Notes under the pieces: generated by a model
The model's database searches: none
Seen by the model: only the letters and a program-made list of their open reading frames with translations
Told to the model about the DNA's origin: nothing
Position numbers and translations under genes: made by a program
From: Pseudoramibacter sp.
GTDB lineage: Bacteria > Bacillota > Clostridia > Eubacteriales > Eubacteriaceae
Reading direction: 5' to 3'
DNA length: 64,000 bases
NCBI RefSeq assembly: GCF_022484225.1
Contig: NZ_JAKVLT010000001.1
Span: 1,178,001-1,242,000 of the forward strand
Shown here: positions 17,501 through 24,506 of the stretch, piece by piece
How the letters are laid out: every line of letters starts with the position of its first letter
Position numbering within the stretch: the stretch's first letter is position 1

Positions 17501-17804
17501 ACGCCTCAAGCCTGAGCCGGCCAAGCGTTTCATGACCGAGGCCTTCAGGGAAGGGGAAATCAAGGAAACCGGCACGGCGATCGACCGCATGATGCCGCCG
17601 GTCAGCCGCTTCGGTCACAGCGGCCGCGGGGAGAAGAAACAGCGCATCCTCGACGCGCTCCGGGATTTCTTTGATAAATATTCGGGGATCGTAAACGCCG
17701 AGGGCCAGAACAGCGGCCTGTTCGCGTACAAGGTGCCGGAAACTCAGGATATGCCGCTCGCGGCTGAGGAAAAAGCGGTGTTAGAGGTTGTGAAGAGAAA
17801 GTAA
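14592..17804 (+). CDS. hsdR: Type I restriction-modification system, endonuclease/translocase subunit
   Basis: A 1070-aa motor and nuclease. The PD-(D/E)xK nuclease domain shows YDVTILVNGLPLVHVELKRR near residues 150-167. The SF2 motor has Walker A HTTGSGKTLTS near 324 and Walker B FDECHRSQFGDMH near 425. FTGTPIF (motif III) and QAFSRTNRIL (motif VI) follow, then a helical domain that contacts HsdM. I chose ATG 14592 because GGAGAAG lies six bases upstream and the product then begins MSYFNIVAETNE, as in homologues. The gene is intact, so the system should be active. Confidence 0.95.
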   Translation: MSYFNIVAETNENTVVTEYKPERQTDKSYQSEADLEATFIEHLEEQGYTYLPIHQEADLITNLRACLEHLNGITFSDAEWKRFFNASIANANDGIVQKTRKIQENYIQLLTRDDGTHKNIRLIDKKNIHNNRLQVINQYENGKAEGAKYDNRYDVTILVNGLPLVHVELKRRGVPIREAFNQIERYQRDSFWAGSGLFEYVQIFVISNGTNTKYYANSTRNNAIKERGSGRMKKTKTSNSFEFTSYWADAGNTIIPDLLDFTRTFFARHTLLNILTRYCIFTTENILMIMRPYQITATERILNRIEIANNYKKYGTVAGGGYIWHTTGSGKTLTSFKTARLATELPYIDKVLFVVDRKDLDYQTMKEYDRFEKGAADSNSSTAVLERQMRDPEVKIIITTIQKLSTFCKKYPKHPAYTAHIVIIFDECHRSQFGDMHQLIVKRFKKYHLFGFTGTPIFAANAGSRRGTDFTTAQAFGDQLHTYTIVDAINDHNVLPFRVDYIKTMDEDDAITDEQVWDIDRERAFMAPGRIEVVTRYILDHFDQKTYRGGRTYAFNALTNIADVAAAGRKTIDEIKTPMRLSGFNSIFAVASIDAAKLYYSEFKRQMAADPSKQLRVAVIYSYAPNEEVGAGLLSEENAEDTKGLDQSSRDFLEGAIDDYNRMFGTAYDTSGEKFQNYYKDVSLRMKNRELDLLIVVNMFLTGFDATTLNTLWVDKNLKMHGLIQAFSRTNRILNSVKTFGNIVCFRNLQKQVDEAIALFGDKDAGGVVLIRKFKDYYEGFDEGGRHYDGYVELIDKLVKGFPLDEPAITGEARQKAFIRLFGAILRMRNLLSAFDEFTGQELLPERDFQNYASRYQDLQDIWRKREKKDKKDISDDLVFETELIRQIEINIDYILMLVQKYHDQHGADKEILVTIRNAVDASPTLRSKKALIEQFIGQLSETDKDIADAWQRFVSAHIREDMDALIQAERLKPEPAKRFMTEAFREGEIKETGTAIDRMMPPVSRFGHSGRGEKKQRILDALRDFFDKYSGIVNAEGQNSGLFAYKVPETQDMPLAAEEKAVLEVVKRK

Positions 17805-17864
17805 ACGAAGCGGCGCAGGCGCACCGTGCTGTTGACGGTGCATTGCGAAAAATTAGAAAAAGTC

Positions 17865-18012
17865 CTACAGCACCTTCAGCCCCACAATCCCGGCGGCGAT
17901 CATGACAATGTAGACAAGCTGCGCAGGGCTCAGCAATTCGTGAAAGAGTCAGACACTAAGTAGGCTCGTGCCGATGATGCTGAACCCCATCCACATGGCA
18001 CCGGCAGTACGC
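17865..18012 (-). pseudogene. Small multidrug resistance (SMR/EmrE-type) transporter, decayed
   Basis: On the minus strand, one frame ending in TAG at 17865-17867 reads AMWMGFSIIGTSLLSV, then a TGA, then LFHELLSPAQLVYIVMIAAG and IVGLKVL. These are the last two membrane helices of an SMR exporter. The internal stop and the missing 5' half show it is broken. A GCACCGT/ACGGTGC hairpin lies at 17821-17841. Nothing else is visible between hsdR and the ASCH gene. Confidence 0.7.
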
Positions 18013-18096
18013 GGTCTGCAAATGGACGGATATTTATAAAGAAAAAATAAAAGAACAGTTTAGTTAGATTAAAATCATTGTATAGAGGAGTTCACA

Positions 18097-18618
18097 ATGG
18101 GTCAGAAAAAAGTTCAGCCCAAAGGCGTCAAATGTTTAAGCTTTCAGCAGCCCTACGCGACGATGATTGCGACGGGGATCAAAACAGTGGAGTGCCGGTC
18201 GCGGAAAATCAAGACGCCGATTAAGGATTTGGTCGTCTGCGCGTCCAAAACGGCGAAAATCTTTCCCAAGATGGACGGCTTGGTCTACGGCTGCGCGATC
18301 GGGATGGTCGACGTCGTCGACTGTGTTCCCTTTACGCGAAAGCATTTGAAAGCGGCGATGATGTCGTATATGCCGGAGGGAGACAGCAACGCCTGGATCC
18401 TCGAAAATCCGCGGCTCATCGTGCCCCGGCCGGTCAAGGCAACGGCCAGCTTTTTCTACACGGATTTCACGCCAGAAGTAATCGGTCCCGGCTTTGAGGC
18501 GTATGCCCAACACATGCTGCCCCTTGCGTACGATTCGGGCATCCCGGAATTCACGGCTGTGATGATGGACTGCTTGTTTAACGATCCGGCGGAATTTTGG
18601 GAGATTCTCGATTTGTAA
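18097..18618 (+). CDS. ASCH domain protein
   Basis: A 173-aa soluble protein with the ASCH fold start KCLSFQQPYATMIATGIKTVECRS and a GCAIGMVDVVDC strand near residue 68. ASCH domains are related to PUA and are thought to bind RNA; some hydrolyse modified cytidine nucleosides. The conserved Lys after the first helix (GIKTVE) is present. GAGGAG precedes the ATG. Its role here is unknown. Confidence 0.75.
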   Translation: MGQKKVQPKGVKCLSFQQPYATMIATGIKTVECRSRKIKTPIKDLVVCASKTAKIFPKMDGLVYGCAIGMVDVVDCVPFTRKHLKAAMMSYMPEGDSNAWILENPRLIVPRPVKATASFFYTDFTPEVIGPGFEAYAQHMLPLAYDSGIPEFTAVMMDCLFNDPAEFWEILDL

Positions 18619-18655
18619 AATTCATTTTTTATACCATAAGTGGCATTCACTAAGA

Positions 18656-18763
18656 ATGAACAAAAAGAGGGTGGTGATTGAGAGCCGCCCGGGCATTGCG
18701 GGCACAGCAGCGCTGCTGCCAACCTACGCCGCCGCTTTCCTCGACATGTTAAAAAAGGAGTAA
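18656..18763 (+). CDS. Possible 35-residue ORF before the M48 gene
   Basis: ATG 18656 opens a short frame, ending LLPTYAAAFLDMLKKE at TAA 18761-18763, one base before the M48 start. It may be a real small protein, a coupling leader, or the tail of a lost gene. A 36-bp segment near its 3' end (18718-18753) recurs after the M48 gene. Confidence 0.3.
   Translation: MNKKRVVIESRPGIAGTAALLPTYAAAFLDMLKKE
18718..18753 (+). repeat. 36-bp repeat, left copy flanking the M48 gene
   Basis: GCCAACCTACGCCGCCGCTT and the following bases to TGTTAAA match 31 of 36 positions of 19734-19769. In one frame both copies encode a similar C-terminal peptide (PTYAAAFLDMLKK and PSYAAVFRDVLNR). Confidence 0.6.
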
Positions 18764-18764
18764 T

Positions 18765-19700
18765 ATGTATTTTACAGATTTTTTTAAACGCATGACGCGC
18801 AAAGGGAACATTCCGACATTGGTTTATCTGGCACTCAATGTATTCATTATCGCATTGAGCGTTTACGTGTTCATCGGAACGGCATTCATGCTTCCGATTT
18901 GGCTTTGTGTTTTGCTCGGCATCGGGCTCTACGCCTTGTCGCTCGCGATCGCTTTGTCTCCGATGGGCGAGTGGATTTTGAGAAAACGGGCGGGATGTAA
19001 AAAAATTGAACGGGTCGAACAAGTTAACTTGATTAAGCCGCTTTTCAGAGAGGTATACGGCAGAGCGAAACAGATTGATCCGAGCATTCCGGAAGATGTA
19101 CAGTTGTTCATGAACGATGACAAAGACGCAAACGCTCTCGCGACAGGCCGCAAGACCATCTGCATTACGCGCGGGCTTATGGACGCGCCGCCGGAGCAGA
19201 TTAAGGCAACACTCGGTCACGAATTTGGCCATCTGGCCCACAAAGACACGGATTTAATGCTCATCGTTTGTGTCGGCAATTTGATCGTCAACGCAATCAT
19301 CATTTGCATTCGGGTGATCATCGAAATATTCCACATCATCGGTATTGTCATGTCATTTGGCTTCGGAGGCGATAGCCTTCTCGCACTCTTTGCTAACGAA
19401 CTGAGACATTTGCTGACGCTTGTTTTGTTTGTCGGACTGACGAAGTTGTGGAACTGGATCGGCACGGTGCTCGTCATGAAATCGAGCCGTGCCAACGAAT
19501 TTGAGGCGGATGAATTTGCTTACCGCCTTGGCTACGGCGACGCGTTGTGCGCGCTGCTCGACAACATCGGCGGCCAGAAGCCTCAAGGGTTGTTTGCGAC
19601 GCTTGCAAGCTCCCATCCGGATAAGGATGCCCGCATTGCACGGCTTCAGGCTATGGGTGCGGCCTATCGAAACGCTTATGATTTGGCGAATGCCCAATGA
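18765..19700 (+). CDS. M48 family zinc metalloprotease (HtpX-like)
   Basis: A 311-aa membrane protease. Two membrane segments lie at about residues 18-70 and two more at about 165-220. The zinc site is LGHEFGHLAHKD (HExxH near residue 149), and the third ligand is probably in NEFEADEFA near 246. HtpX-type enzymes clear misfolded membrane proteins. AAAGGAGTAAT precedes the ATG at 18765. The gene stands between two copies of a 36-bp repeat, which suggests an inserted cassette. Confidence 0.87.
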   Translation: MYFTDFFKRMTRKGNIPTLVYLALNVFIIALSVYVFIGTAFMLPIWLCVLLGIGLYALSLAIALSPMGEWILRKRAGCKKIERVEQVNLIKPLFREVYGRAKQIDPSIPEDVQLFMNDDKDANALATGRKTICITRGLMDAPPEQIKATLGHEFGHLAHKDTDLMLIVCVGNLIVNAIIICIRVIIEIFHIIGIVMSFGFGGDSLLALFANELRHLLTLVLFVGLTKLWNWIGTVLVMKSSRANEFEADEFAYRLGYGDALCALLDNIGGQKPQGLFATLASSHPDKDARIARLQAMGAAYRNAYDLANAQ

Positions 19701-19733
19701 GGGGCGCAGAAAATGCCAGAACATGCAAAAATG

Positions 19734-19769
19734 GCCAAGTTACGCCGCCGTTTTCCGCGACGTGTTAAA
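19734..19769 (+). repeat. 36-bp repeat, right copy flanking the M48 gene
   Basis: Matches the left copy at 18718-18753 in 31 of 36 positions and is followed, like it, by a stop codon in the same frame. The copies lie about 1.0 kb apart in direct orientation. Confidence 0.6.
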
Positions 19770-19782
19770 CCGGTAAAATACA

Positions 19783-19807
19783 AGACCGCTTCGGCGGTCT
19801 TTTTTTA
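19783..19807 (+). terminator. Terminator at the end of the accessory region
   Basis: AGACCGC-TTCG-GCGGTCT with a stable UUCG-type tetraloop and T7. Confidence 0.85.
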
Positions 19808-19824
19808 TTGCCTGAAATTGGGCA

Positions 19825-19853
19825 GAAAAAAACCGGCAAGGATGCCTTGCCGG
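19825..19853 (-). terminator. Terminator of tRNA-Arg (minus strand)
   Basis: CCGGCAAGG-ATG-CCTTGCCGG perfect stem at 19833-19853. On the minus strand it is followed by a run of eight T (A8 at 19825-19832). Confidence 0.85.
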
Positions 19854-19863
19854 CAGTGTGATC

Positions 19864-19940
19864 TGGTGTCCACGGGGGGAGTCGAACCCCCGGCCTACCG
19901 CTTAGGAGGCGGTCGCTCTATCCATCTGAGCTACGTAGAC
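19864..19940 (-). tRNA. tRNA-Arg (anticodon CCT)
   Basis: Reads on the minus strand from GTCTACG with a full cloverleaf. The anticodon loop is CTCCTAA within an ACCGC/GCGGT stem, the T loop is GGTTCGACTCC, and a CCA is encoded. The 7-bp acceptor stem contains one G-U pair. Its 3' end points towards the accessory region at 8-19.8 kb, the usual orientation for tRNA-site integration. Confidence 0.95.
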
Positions 19941-19953
19941 AAAATGTAAAATC

Positions 19954-19982
19954 ATTATAACGGTTTTGATTTAAAGAATCAA
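19954..19982 (-). promoter_or_regulatory. Promoter of tRNA-Arg
   Basis: On the minus strand TTGATT (19982-19977), 17 bp, TATAAT (19959-19954). It lies back to back with the next promoter; the two -35 boxes are 3 bp apart. Confidence 0.75.
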
Positions 19983-19985
19983 GGG

Positions 19986-20014
19986 TTGCATTTTAGGAGC
20001 CGCTGCGCTACAAT
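19986..20014 (+). promoter_or_regulatory. Promoter of the DUF134-NifX-like gene
   Basis: TTGCAT (19986-19991), 17 bp, TACAAT (20009-20014). Transcription would begin near 20021, too close to the ATG at 20026, which supports the later TTG start. Confidence 0.7.
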
Positions 20015-20049
20015 TTTATCGACATATGTCGGAAAAAGAGGTGAAAAAA

Positions 20050-20820
20050 TTGGGCAGACCTGTCAAGCACCGTAAAATCTGTCGGAAGCCGAAGTGGGAC
20101 TGTTTTGTTCCCGAAGGTCAGAAGAAAACAAGAGAGAAGGTCGTTTTGAGTCTGGACGACTACGAGGCGATCCGGCTCATCGATTTAGAGGGATTGACCC
20201 ATGCCCAATGCGCCGAACAGATGGATATTTCCCGGACGACGGTGACGGAGATTTACGAAGCTGCCCGGCACAAAATCGCCGAAGCCCTCGTGCTCGGAAA
20301 ATCCCTGGAAATTGCCGGCGGTCATGTCAGATTGTGTGCGGCGGCTGGCTGCTGCCGCCGCTACTGCAGAGAGAGAGCAGACACTTTAAAGCACGGAAAA
20401 AGAAGAAAGGAAAAAGACATTATGAGAATCGCAATTCCCTACGACAACGGCGAGATTTTCGGGCATTTTGGCCACACGAAACAGTTTAAGCTTTACGACG
20501 CGGAAGACGGTAAAGTGAAGGACACTCGGATCGTGGACTGCGGCGAAGCGGGACACGGCGCTCTGGCCGGGGTGCTGCAGGCTCAGGACGCGGACGTGTT
20601 GATCTGCGGCGGCATTGGCGGCGGCGCTCAGATGGCCCTGCAGGAAGCGGGCATCCAGCTCTTCGGCGGCGTTTCCGGAGACGCGGACGCGGCGGCGGAA
20701 GCATATCTGGCCGGAAACCTTCAGTACGACCCCAACCCTAAGTGCCACCATCACGAAGGCGGCCATCACTGCGGCCACCATCACGAAGGCGGCCATCACT
20801 GCCATCATCACGCAGAATAA
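20050..20820 (+). CDS. DUF134 regulator fused to NifB/NifX-like domain with His-rich tail
   Basis: Two domains in 256 aa. Residues of about 1-110 are a DUF134 HTH module (MGRPVKHRKICRKPKW, then ISRTTVTEIYEAARHKIAEAL), with Cys residues at LCAAAGCCRRYC. Residues of about 130-225 are a dinitrogenase Fe-Mo cofactor domain (IAIPYDNGEIFGHFGHTKQF, VLICGGIGGGAQMAL). The last 25 residues are mostly His, Gly, Glu and Cys from a 30-bp tandem repeat and should bind metal. The TTG at 20050 has GAGGTG six bases upstream; an ATG at 20026 is the alternative. A metal or Fe-S sensing role is an inference. Confidence 0.8.
   Translation: MGRPVKHRKICRKPKWDCFVPEGQKKTREKVVLSLDDYEAIRLIDLEGLTHAQCAEQMDISRTTVTEIYEAARHKIAEALVLGKSLEIAGGHVRLCAAAGCCRRYCRERADTLKHGKRRKEKDIMRIAIPYDNGEIFGHFGHTKQFKLYDAEDGKVKDTRIVDCGEAGHGALAGVLQAQDADVLICGGIGGGAQMALQEAGIQLFGGVSGDADAAAEAYLAGNLQYDPNPKCHHHEGGHHCGHHHEGGHHCHHHAE
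20743..20811 (+). repeat. Tandem repeat coding the His-rich tail
   Basis: A 30-bp unit, CACCATCACGAAGGCGGCCA then TCACTGCGGC, occurs twice in a row with a partial third copy, encoding CHHHEGGHH-type repeats. Confidence 0.85.
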
Positions 20821-20850
20821 GGCGCGCAAAACCTTAATACTGCCCTTAAA

Positions 20851-20877
20851 ACAGCCTGCAAAAGCGGGCTGTTTTTT
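20851..20877 (+). terminator. Terminator after the DUF134-NifX-like gene
   Basis: ACAGCCTGC-AAAA-GCGGGCTGT with one G-U pair and T6. Confidence 0.85.
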
Positions 20878-20895
20878 GGTTCCGGCGGCAATTTA

Positions 20896-20924
20896 TTGCA
20901 ATTTGACTAGGAATGTGATAGACT
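20896..20924 (+). promoter_or_regulatory. Promoter of the beta-hydroxyacid dehydrogenase gene
   Basis: TTGCAA (20896-20901), 17 bp, TAGACT (20919-20924) with an extended TGA in front. Confidence 0.6.
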
Positions 20925-20955
20925 AGCCGGAAATTTAAAGAAGAGGCGAAATATC

Positions 20956-21867
20956 ATGAATAAAAAAATTCAAAAGATAGGATGGATCGGCACTGGCGTC
21001 ATGGGTGCGCCCATGGCACAGCGCCTGATGGAGGCCGGTTATACCCTGACGGTTTACAACCGGACGAAGGCGAAAGCAGAACCGTTAATTGCGAAAGGCG
21101 CCGTTTGGGCAGACGGCCCCGAAGCCTGTGCGAAGGGGCAGGACATGGTGTTCACCATGGTGGGCTATCCCAAAGATGTGGAAGAAGTTTATTTCGGGGA
21201 AAACGGGAAAGGCGGCATCATCGCTGCGGCGGACGCAGGCACCCTTTTTGTGGACATGACGACGACCCGCCCGAGCCTGTCAGTGGACATCGCCAAGGCC
21301 GCTGAAGCAGCAGGCTGTGCGGCCATCGACGCGCCGGTTTCCGGCGGGGATGTGGGCGCCAAGGCCGGCACCTTGTCGATCATGGCAGGGGGCGATGCGG
21401 CGGCTGTCGAAGCAGCGGAACCGGTGCTTTCCCATCTGGGCACCCAGATTTTAAGAGAAGGGGGCCCGGGCGCAGGCCAGCACACGAAGATGGCCAATCA
21501 GATCGCCTTGGCAGGCACCGTCGCTGGGGTCTGCGAAGCGGTGAAATACGGCAAGACCGTCGGTCTCGATCCGGACCAGATGTTAAAGAGCATCGGCGGC
21601 GGCGCGGCGGGCAGCTGGCAGATGCAGAACCTCGGCCCGAAAATGGCTGAAGGGGACTACACCCCGGGGTTCTTTATCAAGCACCTGGTCAAGGATCTCA
21701 CCATTGCGGACACGGAAGCTGAAGACCGGGATCTGCACCTTGTGGTGCTTAAGACCGTGCTGTCCATGTACAAGGATTTGAGAAGACAGGACATGGGGGA
21801 ACTGGGCACCCAGGCCCTCATCGCCTATTACGACGCCAAAGGCCAGGAGGACCCCTTTGATGAATGA
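20956..21867 (+). CDS. NAD(P)-dependent beta-hydroxyacid dehydrogenase (tartronate semialdehyde reductase-like)
   Basis: A 303-aa member of the 3-hydroxyisobutyrate dehydrogenase family. The Rossmann loop is KIGWIGTGVMGAPMAQRLM, the substrate motif DAPVSGGDVGAKAGTLSIM lies near residue 128, and the catalytic Lys is in GAGQHTKMANQIALAG near 175. The closest functional types are GarR/GlxR, which reduce tartronate semialdehyde to glycerate, but 3-hydroxyisobutyrate or succinate semialdehyde enzymes cannot be excluded. Its stop overlaps the next small gene by 8 bp. Confidence 0.85.
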   Translation: MNKKIQKIGWIGTGVMGAPMAQRLMEAGYTLTVYNRTKAKAEPLIAKGAVWADGPEACAKGQDMVFTMVGYPKDVEEVYFGENGKGGIIAAADAGTLFVDMTTTRPSLSVDIAKAAEAAGCAAIDAPVSGGDVGAKAGTLSIMAGGDAAAVEAAEPVLSHLGTQILREGGPGAGQHTKMANQIALAGTVAGVCEAVKYGKTVGLDPDQMLKSIGGGAAGSWQMQNLGPKMAEGDYTPGFFIKHLVKDLTIADTEAEDRDLHLVVLKTVLSMYKDLRRQDMGELGTQALIAYYDAKGQEDPFDE

Positions 21868-22060
21868 TCACAAGAAGGGCCTGGCCCTCATCGGCGCGCT
21901 GCTCCTCGCGGCGATTCTCGTGCCGCTGATTCTCGGCGTCGTGGGCATCGCGGTGATCCGTTCGCCCCGGGTGCTCACGGTGCTCATCGTCGTGCTCATC
22001 GCGGCGTCGGCGGTCATCGCCTGGAAAAACGGCATCGGCCGGAACAAACCGAAGCGTTAG
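21860..22060 (+). CDS. Small membrane protein, 66 aa
   Basis: Two hydrophobic segments of about 20 residues (about 8-30 and 38-56) with a basic tail (NGIGRNKPKR). The ATG at 21860 has AGGAGG nine bases upstream and overlaps the end of the dehydrogenase gene, so it is probably translated. No family recognised. Confidence 0.6.
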   Translation: MNDHKKGLALIGALLLAAILVPLILGVVGIAVIRSPRVLTVLIVVLIAASAVIAWKNGIGRNKPKR

Positions 22061-22167
22061 ATTTATGATGACAAAGACGGTCAGGCAGCTGGCTGTTTTT
22101 TTTATATGGAAATTATGTAAACAATATTAAGGGAATCTGGAATCGCGTGCACTATTTTGTCAAATAA

Positions 22168-22196
22168 TTGACATTCTTTCGGGCAATCAAGAAAAT
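22168..22196 (+). promoter_or_regulatory. Possible cooS promoter
   Basis: TTGACA (22168-22173), 17 bp, GAAAAT (22191-22196). The -35 is perfect but the -10 is weak, which would fit an activated promoter. Confidence 0.45.
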
Positions 22197-22249
22197 AGAG
22201 TTGTATGGTATCTTTTGGTATGCATTTTCTTTATAGAGAAGAGGAAAAC

Positions 22250-24358
22250 ATGAGTACATCACATCATCACGGATTTAATCCGAAAAACGAAGCAGAATAT
22301 TTAAAAGGCCATGAACACGCGCCGGGGGATCACAGCCACCGGCCGATCATCCGCTTTGACAAAAACGGCATTCCGAAGGTGGTCGACCACGAACACGATC
22401 ACACGACGGACGCGGACTATCAGGACGACTACATGCAGGCGGTCGCCGCGTATAAAAAGACCTTCCCGGATAAAAAGCAGCAGATGGAAGAAACGCCGGA
22501 CCCGGCCATCCGGGAACTGATGCGCCGGATGGACGATCTGGGCATCGACAACGTCTTCGACCGCTTTGACGCCCAGAAGCCCCAGTGCAGCTTCGGCATC
22601 GCGGGGATCTGCTGCAAGAACTGCCAGATGGGCCCGTGCCGGATCACCCCGAAAAGCCCCAAGGGGGTCTGCGGCGCTGACGCTGACCTCATCGTCGCCC
22701 GGAACCTCTGCCGGATGGCCGCCGCCGGAGTGGCCCAGCACGGCATGCACGAACGGGAAGTCATTCTCAATTTGATGTGGGCAGCTGAAGGCAAGCTCGA
22801 CGTGCCCATCGAAGGGGAATACAAGATCCGCGCGACGGCTGAACAGTTCGGCATCAAGACGAAGAACCGTCAGCTCAAGAACATCACCATCGACTTGTGC
22901 AAGGTGCTGCTTGACGATTTGTCGACGCCTTATCCGGGTCAGTACAAAACCATCGCCGCCTGCGCGCCGCCGGAACGCCAGAAAGTCTGGCAGGATCTGG
23001 ACATCATCCCGGTGAGCGCCTATCATGAAACCTTTGAATCCAATCACATCACCGGTGTCGGGGTCAATGGCGACTGGCAGAGTGTCATGCAGCAGATGCT
23101 CCGCAACGGTCTCGCTTTCACCTTCAGCACCGTGCTCGGGACGTCCATTGCCACAGACGGGCTCCTCGGCATTGGCGACCGGGCAACGGCGAAGGTCAAC
23201 GTCGGCGCACTGAAGAAGGATTACGTCAACATCGCGGTCCACGGCCACCTGCCGATGCTGGTGCGGGAAATCGTCCGGACCGGCCAGACCCAGAAGTTCA
23301 TCGACAAGGCGAAGGCGGCCGGCGCCAAGGGCATCCAGTTCTACGGCATCTGCTGCAGCGGCCTGTCGGCCATGTACCGCTACGACGGGGTCATTCCGCT
23401 GTCCAACGCGATCAGCGCGGAAATGGTCATCACCACCGGGGCCCTGGACCTGTGGGTGGCCGACGTGCAGGAAGTGTACCCGGCGATCATGGACGTGGCC
23501 CGGTGCTTCAAAACCACGGTCGTGACGACCCACGATTCCGGCCGCCTGCCCGGGGCTGAACACATCGGCTACGACCACCACCACACCAACATCGGCGAAA
23601 CGAAGCAGATCGCCGAAAAGATCGTAAACCGCGCCATCGAAAGCTTCGAAAACCGCAAGGATGTGCCGGTGTCCATTCCGCCCTACGAAATCACGGCGGA
23701 TGTTGGCTTCTCGGTGGAATACTTCAAAAAGGCCTTCGGCGGCCTGGACGTGCTGATAGATGCGCTCAAGGACGGCACCATCCGGGGCATCATCAACCTC
23801 GTGGGCTGCACGAACCCGCGGGTCGTCTACGAAAAGACCATTGTGGACTACACCAACGTGATGCTCAAGCACAACTACCTGATTCTCACCAACGGCTGCG
23901 CGTCTTATCCGCTGATCAAGCTTGGCTACGCCCAGACGACGGACGCGGCCTGGGATCACTGCGGCGATTCCCTGAAGGGGTGGCTTAAGGCCCACAACCT
24001 GCCGCCGGTGCTCCACGTGGGCGAATGCATCGACAACGCGCGCTCGACTGCGTTCTTCGGCGGCATCGCCGGGGCACTCGGCATTGCGATCAAAGACATG
24101 CCCTACGGCTTTGCATCGCCGGAATGGGCCAATGAAAAAGGCCTCGACGCGGCGCTGGCCTTCCGGCTTTTCGGCATCAGCTCCTATCACTGCGTGGAAG
24201 CGCCGATTTACGGCTCTGAAAAGGTCACGGCCTACATGAAGTACGATTCGAAGAAAACTTTGGGCTCGGTCATGGTCGTCGATGCGGACCCGAAGGCCCT
24301 CGGTGAAAAATGCGTCCGGGATCTGGAAGCGAAGCGCAAAGCGCTGGGCTGGGATTAA
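22250..24358 (+). CDS. cooS: Anaerobic carbon monoxide dehydrogenase, catalytic subunit
   Basis: A 702-aa nickel-iron CO dehydrogenase interconverting CO and CO2. The cluster D and B cysteines are in CSFGIAGICCKNCQMGPCRI (from about residue 112). C-cluster ligands are visible as VHGHLPML, YGICCSGLS, VGCTNPR, TNGCASYPL, HVGECIDNARS and GISSYHCVEAPI. ATG 22250 follows GAAGAGGAAAAC. Residues 1 to about 85 are an extra His-rich N-terminus (SHHHGF, HEHAPGDHSH, DHEHDH), a likely nickel-binding region. No cooC, cooF, acs or hydrogenase gene is adjacent, so its electron partner is unknown. Confidence 0.95.
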   Translation: MSTSHHHGFNPKNEAEYLKGHEHAPGDHSHRPIIRFDKNGIPKVVDHEHDHTTDADYQDDYMQAVAAYKKTFPDKKQQMEETPDPAIRELMRRMDDLGIDNVFDRFDAQKPQCSFGIAGICCKNCQMGPCRITPKSPKGVCGADADLIVARNLCRMAAAGVAQHGMHEREVILNLMWAAEGKLDVPIEGEYKIRATAEQFGIKTKNRQLKNITIDLCKVLLDDLSTPYPGQYKTIAACAPPERQKVWQDLDIIPVSAYHETFESNHITGVGVNGDWQSVMQQMLRNGLAFTFSTVLGTSIATDGLLGIGDRATAKVNVGALKKDYVNIAVHGHLPMLVREIVRTGQTQKFIDKAKAAGAKGIQFYGICCSGLSAMYRYDGVIPLSNAISAEMVITTGALDLWVADVQEVYPAIMDVARCFKTTVVTTHDSGRLPGAEHIGYDHHHTNIGETKQIAEKIVNRAIESFENRKDVPVSIPPYEITADVGFSVEYFKKAFGGLDVLIDALKDGTIRGIINLVGCTNPRVVYEKTIVDYTNVMLKHNYLILTNGCASYPLIKLGYAQTTDAAWDHCGDSLKGWLKAHNLPPVLHVGECIDNARSTAFFGGIAGALGIAIKDMPYGFASPEWANEKGLDAALAFRLFGISSYHCVEAPIYGSEKVTAYMKYDSKKTLGSVMVVDADPKALGEKCVRDLEAKRKALGWD

Positions 24359-24376
24359 AACCCGGGTGTGTCTCTC

Positions 24377-24408
24377 AATCCTGCTGTATAAAATCAGCAG
24401 GATTTTTT
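24377..24408 (+). terminator. Terminator after cooS
   Basis: AATCCTGCTG (24377-24386) pairs with CAGCAGGATT (24395-24404), followed by T7. Confidence 0.88.
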
Positions 24409-24436
24409 TGTAAAAGTTTTTTTGCCTATTAAACTA

Positions 24437-24465
24437 TTGAACCTAGAGGCGCAATGGGCTATACT
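24437..24465 (+). promoter_or_regulatory. Promoter of the GNAT gene
   Basis: TTGAAC (24437-24442), 17 bp, TATACT (24460-24465). Confidence 0.75.
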
Positions 24466-24506
24466 GAGAGCTAATTTAAACAAGTCAGAAAGAAGTGTAC
24501 AGTGTT

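Noticed and set aside
14778..17618. Long minus-strand frames opposite hsdR (262 and 680 residues)
   Set aside because: Shadow frames from high third-position GC of hsdR; composition rich in V, D, R, H typical of antisense artefacts.
20743..20811. Tandem repeats considered as a CRISPR array
   Set aside because: The 30-bp units are contiguous without spacers and encode the His-rich tail in frame.
22060..22110. A terminator after the 66-aa membrane protein gene (CAGGCAGCTGGCTG plus T8)
   Set aside because: The stem is short and poorly paired, so only the T run is convincing.
22301..24190. A 629-residue minus-strand frame opposite cooS
   Set aside because: No start signal or recognisable motif, and cooS is complete on the plus strand.
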